NCBI GenBank assembly: GCA_905215015.1
Contig: CAJMOS010000073.1
Coordinates: 1 to 15,879, forward strand
DNA length: 15,879 nt
Direction of reading: 5' to 3'
DNA from: an uncultured bacterium
GTDB lineage: Bacteria > Spirochaetota > Spirochaetia > Sphaerochaetales > Sphaerochaetaceae
A program made the position numbers and the translations under genes. Of the stretch, positions 1 to 7,311 are shown piece by piece; position 1 is the first letter of the stretch; the number at the start of each line of letters is the position of its first letter. Below the pieces are notes generated by a model that worked only from the letters and a program-made list of their open reading frames with translations, was not told where the DNA came from and did not search any database.

Positions 1-973
1 TGGCGAGACGCATGAAAGCCTGCTTGACCTCTTCAATCCCCTGGTCAAGGAAGACGCAGATCGGCACGATCTCCTTGTCGGGATATTTCTCCTTCAGCTG
101 GGCGAGATGCTCTTCGGCGTGCTCGCCGTCCATATGGGTGGCGACAATGACCGAAGGCTTGTCCATCATTTCCGGATTGAAGGCCTTCAACTCGCCGCAG
201 AGCGCGTCGTAAGCGTTCAGATAGCGGTCGTCGGTCACATCGATCAGGAAGGCCAGCCCCTTGGTACGGGCGATATGGCGCAGGAACTTGATCCCCATGC
301 CGGCACCTTGCGAGGCGCCATCAATCAGGCCGGGAATATCGGCCAGCACCACATCCTGGTCCCCGTAGCGCATCATGCCGAGCTGGGGGATTTTCGTGGT
401 AAACGGATAGCCAGCCACTTTGGCCCGGGCATTGGTCAACGCGTTGAGCAACGAGGACTTCCCCGCGTTCGGGTAGCCGACGAAGCCGATATCGGCGATC
501 AACAGCAACTCGACGCCCACACGCATCGACTGGCCCTCTTGCCCCTTCTGGGCGAATCGGGGGGTCTGCCGTGTAGCGCTACGGAAGTGCCAGTTGCCAA
601 GCCCGCCCTTGCCGCCCTTCAGGAAGACAAAGCGGTCCATGCCGGTCAAGTCCTGGATGACCTCGCCCGTTTCCGCGTTCTTGATCACCGTCCCCGCCGG
701 CACTTCGACAATCACGTCCTTGCCATCTCTGCCGAAACACCGGGCCCCGCCACCGTTCTGGCCATTCTCAGCCTTGTAGGAGCGGCGCATCTTCAGGCGG
801 TCAAGGGTGCGAAGATTCGGCTTCACCACGAAGACGACATCGCCCCCGCGGCCACCATCGCCGCCATCAGGTCCTCCTTTCGGGACACAAAGTTCCCTGC
901 GGAAGGACACACAGCCGTTGCCTCCGTTTCCGGAGGCAACATCGATATAGGTTTCGTCAGAGAAGCCGAACAT
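1..973 (-). CDS. obg: Obg family GTPase (ObgE/CgtA), 3' end cut by window edge
   Basis: Obg is a ribosome-associated GTPase involved in 50S assembly and stress control. The first 324 residues are visible. An N-terminal glycine-rich Obg fold spans about 1-158 (GGNGCVSFRRE, then PKGGPDGGDGGRGGD). The G domain follows: P-loop GYPNAGKSS at 166-174, switch region with DIPGLIDGASQGAG at 212-225, and RHIART at 232-237. The G4 position reads THMD at 279-282, where most Obg proteins have NKxD (TKxD also occurs). The G5 region reads PICVFLDQG, without the usual SA pair. Any C-terminal OCT domain lies beyond base 1. The ATG at 973 begins 6 bases after the rpmA stop with no clear Shine-Dalgarno, so translation is probably coupled to rpmA. 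It is the third gene of rplU-rpmA-obg, a widely conserved order. Family assignment is certain; the functional effect of the altered G4/G5 is not known. Confidence 0.96.
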   Translation of the reverse strand, partial: MFGFSDETYIDVASGNGGNGCVSFRRELCVPKGGPDGGDGGRGGDVVFVVKPNLRTLDRLKMRRSYKAENGQNGGGARCFGRDGKDVIVEVPAGTVIKNAETGEVIQDLTGMDRFVFLKGGKGGLGNWHFRSATRQTPRFAQKGQEGQSMRVGVELLLIADIGFVGYPNAGKSSLLNALTNARAKVAGYPFTTKIPQLGMMRYGDQDVVLADIPGLIDGASQGAGMGIKFLRHIARTKGLAFLIDVTDDRYLNAYDALCGELKAFNPEMMDKPSVIVATHMDGEHAEEHLAQLKEKYPDKEIVPICVFLDQGIEEVKQAFMRLA

Positions 974-979
974 GATAGG

Positions 980-1243
980 TTAGTTCTGTTCCTCGACCGG
1001 CTTGATGCTGATGACCTTGCGGTTCTTGCGCTCGCTGAAGACGACAGTGCCGGCAATCTTGGAGAAAATGGTGTAATCGGTACCGAGACCGACGTTCTCG
1101 CCAGGATGGAACTTGGTTCCGTGCTGGCGGACAATAATCTCGCCAGCCTTGACGAACTGGCCACCAAAGCGCTTCACGCCAAGGCGCTGCGCATTCGAGT
1201 CACGACCATTGCGGGAGCTTCCGCCACCTTTCTTATGTGCCAT
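980..1243 (-). CDS. rpmA: 50S ribosomal protein bL27
   Basis: bL27 is a large-subunit ribosomal protein whose N-terminal tail reaches the peptidyl-transferase centre. The 87-residue product has the usual length and the family signature: MAHKKGGGSSRNGRDSNAQR at the N-terminus, then RLGVKRFGGQFVKAGEIIVR. It starts directly with MAHKKGGGS, with no cleavable extension of the type seen before bL27 in Firmicutes, and no prp protease gene sits between it and rplU. The ATG at 1243 is preceded by a strong AAGGAGG that begins right at the rplU stop codon, so the two genes are coupled. The stop lies 6 bases before the obg start. Confidence 0.98.
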   Translation of the reverse strand: MAHKKGGGSSRNGRDSNAQRLGVKRFGGQFVKAGEIIVRQHGTKFHPGENVGLGTDYTIFSKIAGTVVFSERKNRKVISIKPVEEQN

Positions 1244-1255
1244 TGCTCTCCCTCC

Positions 1256-1570
1256 TTACGCGATAACGTGATCAATCTTGATCAGCGAATACTGCTCGCG
1301 GTGACCCTGGGTCCTGCGATATCCCTTACGGCGCTCATACTTGAACACACGAACCTTCTCGCCCTTCTTGTCGCCAATGTAGGAAGCCTGCACCTTGGCA
1401 CCTTCCACATACGGCGTACCGAACTTGGCGCTCTTCTCGTCGACCACGGCGAGCACAGAAGCATACTCAAGCGCGTCCCCAGCCTTCTTGTCGTTGATAT
1501 GATCAACCTGGATGGTCTGGCCCTCGACGGCTTTGTACTGCTTTCCGAGAATCTCTACAAGTGCGTACAT
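1256..1570 (-). CDS. rplU: 50S ribosomal protein bL21
   Basis: bL21 is a large-subunit ribosomal protein that binds 23S rRNA. The product is 104 residues, the usual size, starting MYALVEILGKQYKAVEGQTI and ending with the basic RNA-binding tail (KYERRKGYRRTQGHR, then IKIDHVIA). The frame stays open further upstream, but the ATG at 1570 fits the family N-terminus and has an AAGGA about 10 bases ahead of it. It is the first gene of rplU-rpmA-obg. A candidate sigma70 promoter lies about 30-60 bases upstream, leaving a short leader with little room for the autoregulatory L21 leader known from Firmicutes. Confidence 0.97.
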   Translation of the reverse strand: MYALVEILGKQYKAVEGQTIQVDHINDKKAGDALEYASVLAVVDEKSAKFGTPYVEGAKVQASYIGDKKGEKVRVFKYERRKGYRRTQGHREQYSLIKIDHVIA

Positions 1571-1602
1571 GTCGTTACGTTCCTTTTCAAAAGATACCAA
1601 CC

Positions 1603-1631
1603 TTTGTATCCGTTTTCCCAAATGTCCGCAA
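1603..1631 (-). promoter_or_regulatory. Putative sigma70 promoter of rplU-rpmA-obg
   Basis: On the minus strand, TTGCGG (1626-1631) and TACAAA (1603-1608) are separated by exactly 17 bases. Transcription would start near 1596, giving a leader of roughly 26 bases before the rplU ATG. Each hexamer matches consensus in 4 of 6 positions. The 139-base gap between rplU and the divergent regulator gene must hold promoters for both. Confidence 0.45.
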
Positions 1632-1674
1632 GCACTTTTCAGAGGAAAACTCAGGAATCATCAAGAAATACCTA

Positions 1675-1710
1675 TTGAAAACCTACCTACCGTTCGGTAG
1701 TATTCAATCA
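1675..1710 (+). promoter_or_regulatory. Putative leaderless sigma70 promoter of the TetR-family gene
   Basis: TTGAAA (1675-1680) and TAGTAT (1698-1703) are separated by 17 bases. Counting about 7 bases downstream of the -10 puts the transcription start at or next to base 1710, the A of the regulator's ATG. There is no Shine-Dalgarno in the 9 bases before the ATG, which agrees with a leaderless mRNA. The palindromic operator lies between the two hexamers and overlaps the -10, a layout expected for autorepression. The start site is inferred, not measured. Confidence 0.5.
1687..1700. promoter_or_regulatory. Palindromic operator, probably for the adjacent TetR-type regulator
   Basis: CTACCGTTCGGTAG consists of two perfect 6-base arms around a TT centre, ending 9 bases before the regulator ATG. 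Palindromes of the form TACCGnnCGGTA are typical binding sites of autoregulated TetR-family repressors. It overlaps the predicted -10, so binding would block transcription of the regulator. It lies about 55 bases upstream of the predicted rplU -35, so an effect on rplU is less likely. I saw no second matching palindrome at the promoter of the transporter operon. Confidence 0.6.
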
Positions 1711-2300
1711 TGCGCACCACCAACACCAAGCAAAGAATCCTCGATGCGGCACGCATCCTGGGAGCGCAAAAAGGACTGGACACCCTCTCGCTGGGGGAAA
1801 TCGCGGATACGGTCAGAATCACCAAAGCGTCGCTCTTCTCCCATTTCAAGAGCAAGGAAGAGCTGATTGACGGACTCTACCGGCAGTTCGATTCCTATGG
1901 CAGCACGATCGACATCGCCCTCGAAGGAAACGCCGGCGAAGTCCTGGAACGGGCAGTGATCCACTGGCTGGACTTTTTCACCACCGACCCGATGCGTCAG
2001 GCGTGGCGGATCATCAGCCAGCAGAAATATACCGACAAGCGGGCTCTCGTCCGTTTCCAGCGGCTCAAGGGCATGGTCACCTTCCAGTGCCAGGCAATCC
2101 TGGAATCGCTGAGCGAATCGGGAAAGCTGGACATTCCTGAACCAGATTTGGCAAGCAGCCTTTTCTCCAGTACCCTGCTCGGATACATCGAGCAGGAGAC
2201 CATCGACGGCTCCAGCGAGGAGGACTGGAAAATCCAGCGCCTGGTGACGAAATTCGCAGCCTTGTTCACTCGGCGAGACGACGCAAAGCCTCGGCCTTGA
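1710..2300 (+). CDS. TetR/AcrR-family transcriptional regulator
   Basis: A 196-residue protein of typical TetR length. The N-terminal DNA-binding domain (about residues 4-50) shows the family pattern: TKQRILDAARILGAQKGLD, then SLGEIADTVRITKASLFSHF with the helix-turn-helix at about 28-47, then KSKEELIDGLY. The C-terminal ligand-binding domain is all-helical and diverged, so the inducer cannot be predicted. The ATG at 1710 is chosen because it gives the standard N-terminus and follows a palindromic operator by 9 bases; no Shine-Dalgarno is present. It is divergent from rplU and convergent with the transporter/deaminase operon, overlapping the last gene of that operon by 35 bases. Autoregulation is likely. 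Control of the neighbouring operon is possible, but no matching operator is visible there. It is the only confidently called plus-strand gene in the window. Confidence 0.93.
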   Translation: MRTTNTKQRILDAARILGAQKGLDTLSLGEIADTVRITKASLFSHFKSKEELIDGLYRQFDSYGSTIDIALEGNAGEVLERAVIHWLDFFTTDPMRQAWRIISQQKYTDKRALVRFQRLKGMVTFQCQAILESLSESGKLDIPEPDLASSLFSSTLLGYIEQETIDGSSEEDWKIQRLVTKFAALFTRRDDAKPRP

Positions 2301-3573
2301 AGGCCTTTGCGGCATCATCGAATTCCGCATATAGGGTGGAAAGGTCGATACCGGCCAGTTTCCCGTCGGCTACCTTCCGGACTCCCGCGACCCAGACATC
2401 CTGCACATCTCCGCCGGTAGCGCTGTAGCAAAGCACCGAGTAGGGATCGTAGATGGGGTGCATCCGAGGGTTCTGGAGGGAAAGGACAACAATGTCGGCC
2501 TGGTAGCCGGCCTTCAGCATGCCGATGGGGGCGCGCAGGGCGAGACCTGCGTTGCGGTTGCCCATTGGCGCGCATTCCCGCGCCGTCATCAAAGCCCGGT
2601 CATGGCGCATCGTCTTCTGGACGATTGCCGCCAGTTTCAGCTGGGTGAAGTGGTCCAAGGTATTGCCACTGGAAGCCCCGTCGGTGCCAAGGGTGGCTAT
2701 CACGCCACGGTCCATCAGGTCCAGCACCGGACAGGTACCCTTGCCCGCCTTGAGGTTGGAACCGGGACAATGGCTCATCGGCACGTTCCGCTCCGCGAGC
2801 ACATCCTTGTCGTGCTCGCTCAGGGTAATCAGGTGGACCGCGAGCAGATCCCTGTCCAAAAGCCCGTGCCGCTCCATCCACTCCACAGGAGTGCACCCAT
2901 GCTCCCGACGCATACCCTCCACCTCGAAGGGCATCTCCGACAGGTGCATGGTCCACAGCAACCCCCGCTCCTTGGCAAAAGAGACCACCGTTTCCAGATG
3001 GCCGATGGAAAGGGAATAGGGGGCGTGCGGAGCGACGATTGGAGTCAGCAAAGGAGATTTCTCACAGGCGGCAATCGTCTCCTCGGTCCGGACAAGCCCT
3101 TCGTTCCACGTTCTCGCGTCAGGGCTTGGAGCATCGAGGATCGTCTCGCCTGCCCAGAGACGGAAACCCATCTCACAGGCGGCTCTCGCTACCTCGTCCT
3201 CGAAATAGTACATGTCCACCGCGCTGGTGGTGCCGGCCAGCAACATTTCCGCAATCGCCATCTTTGTCGACACAAAGACCAGGCGACGGTCCATGGCCGC
3301 ATTCTCAAGAGGCATCAGGAACTTGTGCAGCCGATCACGATAGTCGTCGGCAAGCGAGCGGAAAGGAACCATGGCGAGATGGGTGTGGGTATTGCAGAAG
3401 CCGGGGATGACCAGAGCCCCATGCAGGTCCTGCCACGGCAGGGACGCATATACCTGGGGAAGCGTCGACCCGACAAAACGGATCCCGCCCTCGTCGAAAA
3501 CGATCGCGCCATCGGGGTATTCGTGGAATTCCTCGTCAAAGGTGACGATATGGGCATGGACAAGCACCGTCAT
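2266..3573 (-). CDS. Amidohydrolase, MTA/SAH deaminase-like (MtaD/SsnA/TrzA group)
   Basis: A metal-dependent amidohydrolase of COG0402 that probably deaminates an adenine-containing nucleoside or related ring. In 435 residues it shows the metal ligands in order: HTH at 63-65, H210 in HLSE at 210-213 and D298 in GTDGASSGN. HAPYS at 183-187 and H247 are placed like substrate residues of 5'-methylthioadenosine/S-adenosylhomocysteine deaminases such as TM0936; SHCPGSNLKAG is at 267-277. The frame is open to an upstream ATG at 3588, but that ATG lies inside the sequence forming GGAGGG. The ATG at 3573 has this Shine-Dalgarno 7 bases ahead and overlaps the preceding stop as ATGA, so I take 3573. 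It is the last gene of the six-gene operon and collides tail-to-tail with the TetR gene. Fold and deaminase class are secure; the exact substrate (MTA, SAH, adenosine, guanine or other) is not. Confidence 0.88.
   Translation of the reverse strand: MTVLVHAHIVTFDEEFHEYPDGAIVFDEGGIRFVGSTLPQVYASLPWQDLHGALVIPGFCNTHTHLAMVPFRSLADDYRDRLHKFLMPLENAAMDRRLVFVSTKMAIAEMLLAGTTSAVDMYYFEDEVARAACEMGFRLWAGETILDAPSPDARTWNEGLVRTEETIAACEKSPLLTPIVAPHAPYSLSIGHLETVVSFAKERGLLWTMHLSEMPFEVEGMRREHGCTPVEWMERHGLLDRDLLAVHLITLSEHDKDVLAERNVPMSHCPGSNLKAGKGTCPVLDLMDRGVIATLGTDGASSGNTLDHFTQLKLAAIVQKTMRHDRALMTARECAPMGNRNAGLALRAPIGMLKAGYQADIVVLSLQNPRMHPIYDPYSVLCYSATGGDVQDVWVAGVRKVADGKLAGIDLSTLYAEFDDAAKAFKAEALRRLAE
2293..2305. terminator. 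Short hairpin at the convergent gene ends (weak terminator candidate)
   Basis: GGCCTTGAAGGCC folds to about 5 base pairs with a 3-base loop and is followed by TTT on the plus strand. It contains the TetR stop codon and lies in the 3' coding part of the opposing amidohydrolase. It is the only hairpin I see where the two transcription units meet. It is short and may be chance. Confidence 0.25.
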
Positions 3574-5219
3574 TTCGCGTCCCTCCAATCAATCAGGGCG
3601 CCTGCCGCGACATCGACGATTCCCTTGTCGCTCACCTTCACCACCGGGCTGACCGGCAGTGCCAGGACCGCGAAGCTCATCACCTCGTCATCAGCCTGGT
3701 AACCATGGTCCCGCAGCCAGGCCCTGACCTGCAGGATCTCCTTTCCCAGCCGCTCCATCGGCTCCAGGCTGACGATGCCGCCATAGGCAAGAGGAACGAA
3801 CTGCTCCCCATCAGGATCGACGGTGGCAATCCCGCCCTGCCGCTTGATGACCAGATTCACCGCCCGGGCGGCGAACTCCTCATCCGACGCCATCACCAGC
3901 AGGTTGTGGCTGTCATGGCTCCAGGAGGAGCAGATGGCCCCCGGCTTGGAGAGTCCGTGCAGCATCGGCACCGGCACGACCGGAGCCTGGTGGCCATAAC
4001 GCTCCACGGAGGCCAGGATCGAGACATCAGGGGCATGATAGGTACCATCCACGACCGTGACGGTCCTGATGGTCTTGCGGGTCAGGGTGCCGGGGGCCTC
4101 GTGGTCGACATGGACCACCTGGTGGCGCCCGTTCGGAATCCGGAGGACGAAGTCGTCGGCACTCACCAAATCCCGGTGGACCGATTGCAGTATCTCGTTT
4201 CCGAAAGAAGGAAGATCGATGCGGGGGAAGAGCTTCGCGTCGCGGTCATATACCAGCTTGCCCCGCTTGTAGACCTGGGTGATGGACAGGCTGTCCAAGT
4301 CGTCCAGGACTACGAAGTCGGCAAGCTTTCCCGGGGCGATCATGCCCCTGTCGACCAAGTGCATGCGTACAGCTGGCGCCCAGGTGGCCGCATAGATCAC
4401 GTCCTCGGGCCGCATGCCCAGGCGGATTGCTTTCCTGAGCACCCTGTCCAGTTGTCCCTCTTCCATCAGTATGTCCGGCATCACGTCATCGGTGACGAAA
4501 CTGAAGAAGCCAGGGAAATCCTTCAAGGCATCGATATTCTCCCGGGTAAGGCTCTTGTACTGGATTTCCAGGAACATTCCCTTCTCCACCCGTTCCCGAA
4601 TCGAGGAAGGACTCTGCTGGCAGTGGTCGCTGTCCACACCGCTGGCAATGAACCGGTCAAGGTCGGGTCCGCTCAACCGCGGACAGTGGCCCTCGATCGG
4701 GCACTCGGGACGGCTCTCTCGGAAGGCCTGGATGATCCGCCTGGTCCGGTTGTCTCCGCCGGTGAGCAGGTCATGGGCGTTCATCACCTCGCCCAGACAG
4801 ATGATCCGCCTGTCCTTCGCAATCCGGCGAACTTCAGGTCCGTCGATAGTTCCGCCACAAGTCTCCAGAAGGCTGCTGGTTGCGGGCACGCTGGAAGGAA
4901 CGGCATACAAGGTGTCGTTCAACACCGCAAGCCCCATGAACCGGCCAAGGCCTTCGATGCCGAAGACATTGGTCACTTCGTGGCAGTCAGCCACGATGGT
5001 GGTGGTCCCATGGGGAAGCGTTACACGGCTGAACTCGGTAGGAGTCGTCATCGACGACTCGATGTGCATGTGGATGTCGATGAAACCGGGCACCACGTAC
5101 CGTCCTTCCCCCCTTTCGGAGGGAGAGACGGACTGGACCCGGTCATCGAAAAGGATTGTGGCGGGGGCGAACCCTCGGCGGGCACTCTGATACACCTGAC
5201 AATGCTCCAAGCGCTTCAC
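3570..5219 (-). CDS. ade: Adenine deaminase family protein (Ade-like, diverged)
   Basis: The family hydrolyses adenine to hypoxanthine and ammonia for purine salvage. This 549-residue product keeps the full domain layout: metal-site HMHIESSMTTP at 50-60, GTTTIVADCHEVTNVFG at 71-87, E144, H178 in EGHCP, H199, TDD at 243-245, APGKLADFVVL at 295-305, and the Ade C-terminal SHDSHN at 434-439. Several positions differ from E. coli AdeD (YicP): DPHE is DCHE (78-81), CHES is DHCQQS (198-203), IREGS is IQYKS (219-223), and the MM(N/D)xPGV stretch is MNAHDLL (146-152). The start is a GTG at 5219, with GGGAGGGG 6 bases upstream, 18 bases after the solute-binding-protein gene. Its stop overlaps the next ATG (ATGA). 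Family membership is firm; adenine as substrate is less sure. Confidence 0.88.
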   Translation of the reverse strand: MKRLEHCQVYQSARRGFAPATILFDDRVQSVSPSERGEGRYVVPGFIDIHMHIESSMTTPTEFSRVTLPHGTTTIVADCHEVTNVFGIEGLGRFMGLAVLNDTLYAVPSSVPATSSLLETCGGTIDGPEVRRIAKDRRIICLGEVMNAHDLLTGGDNRTRRIIQAFRESRPECPIEGHCPRLSGPDLDRFIASGVDSDHCQQSPSSIRERVEKGMFLEIQYKSLTRENIDALKDFPGFFSFVTDDVMPDILMEEGQLDRVLRKAIRLGMRPEDVIYAATWAPAVRMHLVDRGMIAPGKLADFVVLDDLDSLSITQVYKRGKLVYDRDAKLFPRIDLPSFGNEILQSVHRDLVSADDFVLRIPNGRHQVVHVDHEAPGTLTRKTIRTVTVVDGTYHAPDVSILASVERYGHQAPVVPVPMLHGLSKPGAICSSWSHDSHNLLVMASDEEFAARAVNLVIKRQGGIATVDPDGEQFVPLAYGGIVSLEPMERLGKEILQVRAWLRDHGYQADDEVMSFAVLALPVSPVVKVSDKGIVDVAAGALIDWRDAK

Positions 5220-5237
5220 CTGAGTCCCCTCCCGCGG

Positions 5238-6299
5238 TCAGTTCGCCATCAACCGGTTGAAGCGGTCGACCCAGCCAGCCAGGTTCTGGTTGACAAAGGT
5301 GAAGTCAACCATCTTGGCCCTTGCTGCGACATCACCCACCGTCTTGTTCTTGGCGTCAGCCTCGGAAAGCTGGACCTTGGTGTTGACCGGAGCTTCGTTC
5401 AGGACGTCGGTCTTGCAGGTGCGGCTCTCGGCCTCGACGGAGAGACGATAGTTGATGTAGGCGACGGCAAGGTCGCGGTTCTTGCACTTCTTGGTGATAT
5501 TGATCACGTTGAAGTTGGCGTAGGTCATGTCGGCAGGAACGACGTAGACGGCATCCGGGTCGGCCTTCTTGCAGACCGGGAGACCGAAGTCGCCGATGAT
5601 TGCCACTCCCACCTCGCCGTTGGCCAGCTGGTTGGCGACGTCACTGCTCTTGGAATAGACGTTGGCGACGTTTGCCTTCAGGGCCTCAAGCTGCTTGAAC
5701 GCGGTCTCGCCGCCGTCCGTGGTCCAGTCGACACCGGCCACGTCGCTGCACATCGCCAGGAAGGCCGGGCCGAACGTGGTGGTGATGTTGGGAATGGAGA
5801 CCTTGCCGGCCAGGCGAGGATCCCACAGGTCGGACCAACTGGTGATCTCGAAACCAACCGTCTTCGGGTCGTAGACCAGACCGATGGAGTTCAGGGTGTA
5901 CGGAGCACCGCTACCGCTCTTGATCATGTCCTGGGCTGCGGGAAGCAGGGCGTCGAAATCGGTGATTTCCTCCGGCCTGATCGGGTCGAAGGCTTCGGCA
6001 AGCACGCCGTCAGCGGTATTCTTCTGGGCCAGCTCGATCACATCGATGGTGGAGTTCGGATCATTGAGCAGACGAGTGTAGCGTTCCTGGCCGTTGCCCG
6101 TATCCAAGGTGACTTTGGCGTTGTTCGCCTTCTCGAACGGTTCATAGACCTCGGACCAGAGCGCATCCTCGGAAAGGCCCCACGTAGAAATGACAAGCTG
6201 GGAGGGGCTCTTCGCGCCACCCGATTCCTTGGAACCCTGCGCGACAAGCGGTGTTGCAAGAGCTGCAATCGCCGCCAATGTGACCAATGTTTTCTTCAT
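5238..6299 (-). CDS. ABC transporter substrate-binding protein, spermidine/putrescine (PotD) type
   Basis: The extracytoplasmic ligand-binding subunit of the adjacent importer, 353 residues. An N-terminal signal peptide (MKKTLVTLAAIAALATPLVA) is followed by QGSKESGG. There is no lipobox cysteine, so a soluble periplasmic protein is expected. The body matches family-1/PotD proteins: ISTWGLSEDALW at 37-48, DVIELAQ at 86-92, SIGLVYDP at 138-145, TSWSDLWDPRLAGKVSIPN at 153-171 and a late GEVGVAIIGDFG at 228-239. The mature protein has four cysteines (184, 243, 272, 295), which is notable for this class. The ATG at 6299 has AAGGAG 9 bases upstream; an in-frame ATG at 6338 lies inside the ATPase gene and lacks a ribosome site. 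It sits downstream of the ATPase gene and upstream of the two deaminases, so the ligand may be a purine-like compound and not a polyamine; this is inference. Confidence 0.92.
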   Translation of the reverse strand: MKKTLVTLAAIAALATPLVAQGSKESGGAKSPSQLVISTWGLSEDALWSEVYEPFEKANNAKVTLDTGNGQERYTRLLNDPNSTIDVIELAQKNTADGVLAEAFDPIRPEEITDFDALLPAAQDMIKSGSGAPYTLNSIGLVYDPKTVGFEITSWSDLWDPRLAGKVSIPNITTTFGPAFLAMCSDVAGVDWTTDGGETAFKQLEALKANVANVYSKSSDVANQLANGEVGVAIIGDFGLPVCKKADPDAVYVVPADMTYANFNVINITKKCKNRDLAVAYINYRLSVEAESRTCKTDVLNEAPVNTKVQLSEADAKNKTVGDVAARAKMVDFTFVNQNLAGWVDRFNRLMAN

Positions 6300-6318
6300 C
6301 TTGCTATCTCCTTCGGCG

Positions 6319-7311
6319 TCACGCGCCAAGACACACAACTTTCTCTTCCTTCACCGAGAGGCTGACCGGAGTGTCCACCGCAAGCGGCGGCTCCTGGGCG
6401 CTGACCACGGAGAAAGCCCCAAGCGAGGTGGTGACCTCGTACTGGTAACTGTTGCCCAGATAGGTCCGCACATCGATCTTTCCTGCGAGACCGGCGCCAC
6501 CTTGGGCGATGGAAATATCCTGGGGCCTGGTACAGGCAAGCGCCTCGCCCTGCACGCCGGCGCCAAGTTCTCGGTAGACCGATGCCGGATAGAAGTTCTT
6601 GAAGCCGACAAAGCGGGCCACCATCTCGTCAGCCGGGTGATGGTAGATGGTCTCCGGCGTATCGCACTGGACGATCTTCCCCTTGTCCATGACCGCCACG
6701 CGGTCGCTGATGGAGAAGCACTCCTCCTGGTCATGGGTGACAAAGACCGTGGTGATGCCGAGCTCCCGCTGGATGCGTTTGATGACGGTGCGCATCTGGA
6801 TCCTCAGCTGGGCGTCCAGGTTGGAAAGCGGCTCGTCAAGCAGCAACAACTTGGGCTGGATGACCAGTGCCCTGGCAAGGGCGACACGCTGGCGCTGACC
6901 CCCGGAAAGGTTTCTGGGAACACGGTCGAGGAAAGAGTCGATGCCGCAGATGCGGGCCATCTCCTCCACCCGATTCCGCATCTCATCCTTGGCCACCTTG
7001 CGCAGCTTCAAGCCGAATGCGATGTTGTCACGCACAGAAAGGTGCGGGAAGAGGGCGTAGCTCTGGAAGACCATGCCGAACGAACGGGCATGGACAGGCA
7101 CGCCAGTCATCTCCTGACCGTCAAGCAGGAAGGACCCCCCGACCGTGGGCATCAGGCCTGCGATGACGCGTAGCGTCGTGGTCTTCCCGCAACCCGAAGG
7201 TCCGAGCAGGCTGAGCAGCTCTCCCTTGCGGATTTCCAGGTTCAGGTTCTTCAGGACCATGTTCTTCTTGTCATACGAGACGCAGATATCCTTCAAAAGG
7301 CCGTAGCTCAT
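6319..7311 (-). CDS. ABC transporter ATP-binding protein, PotA-like
   Basis: The cytoplasmic ATPase that powers the importer, 330 residues. All ABC motifs are present: Walker A GPSGCGKTT at 37-45, Q-loop Q83, signature LSGGQ at 135-139, Walker B LLLLDEP at 155-161 and switch histidine H193. A C-terminal TOBE-type regulatory region follows from about residue 255, typical of PotA/FbpC/MalK-class proteins. The reading frame is open for another 109 codons upstream, but that part is the permease gene read in another frame. The ATG at 7311 gives the family N-terminus, overlaps the permease stop as ATGA, and has a GGGGG run about 6 bases ahead. The gap to the binding-protein gene is 19 bases. PotA-like by sequence; substrate set by the permeases and binding protein. 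Confidence 0.94.
   Translation of the reverse strand: MSYGLLKDICVSYDKKNMVLKNLNLEIRKGELLSLLGPSGCGKTTTLRVIAGLMPTVGGSFLLDGQEMTGVPVHARSFGMVFQSYALFPHLSVRDNIAFGLKLRKVAKDEMRNRVEEMARICGIDSFLDRVPRNLSGGQRQRVALARALVIQPKLLLLDEPLSNLDAQLRIQMRTVIKRIQRELGITTVFVTHDQEECFSISDRVAVMDKGKIVQCDTPETIYHHPADEMVARFVGFKNFYPASVYRELGAGVQGEALACTRPQDISIAQGGAGLAGKIDVRTYLGNSYQYEVTTSLGAFSVVSAQEPPLAVDTPVSLSVKEEKVVCLGA

Noticed and set aside
107..1678. 523-codon plus-strand frame across obg, rpmA and rplU
   Set aside because: It lies antisense to three conserved genes and has no independent coding evidence.
3705..6365. 886-codon open frame on the plus strand opposite the Ade-like and binding-protein genes
   Set aside because: It is antisense to two well-recognised genes, has no family pattern and no ribosome site, and is explained by high GC at codon third positions of the real genes.
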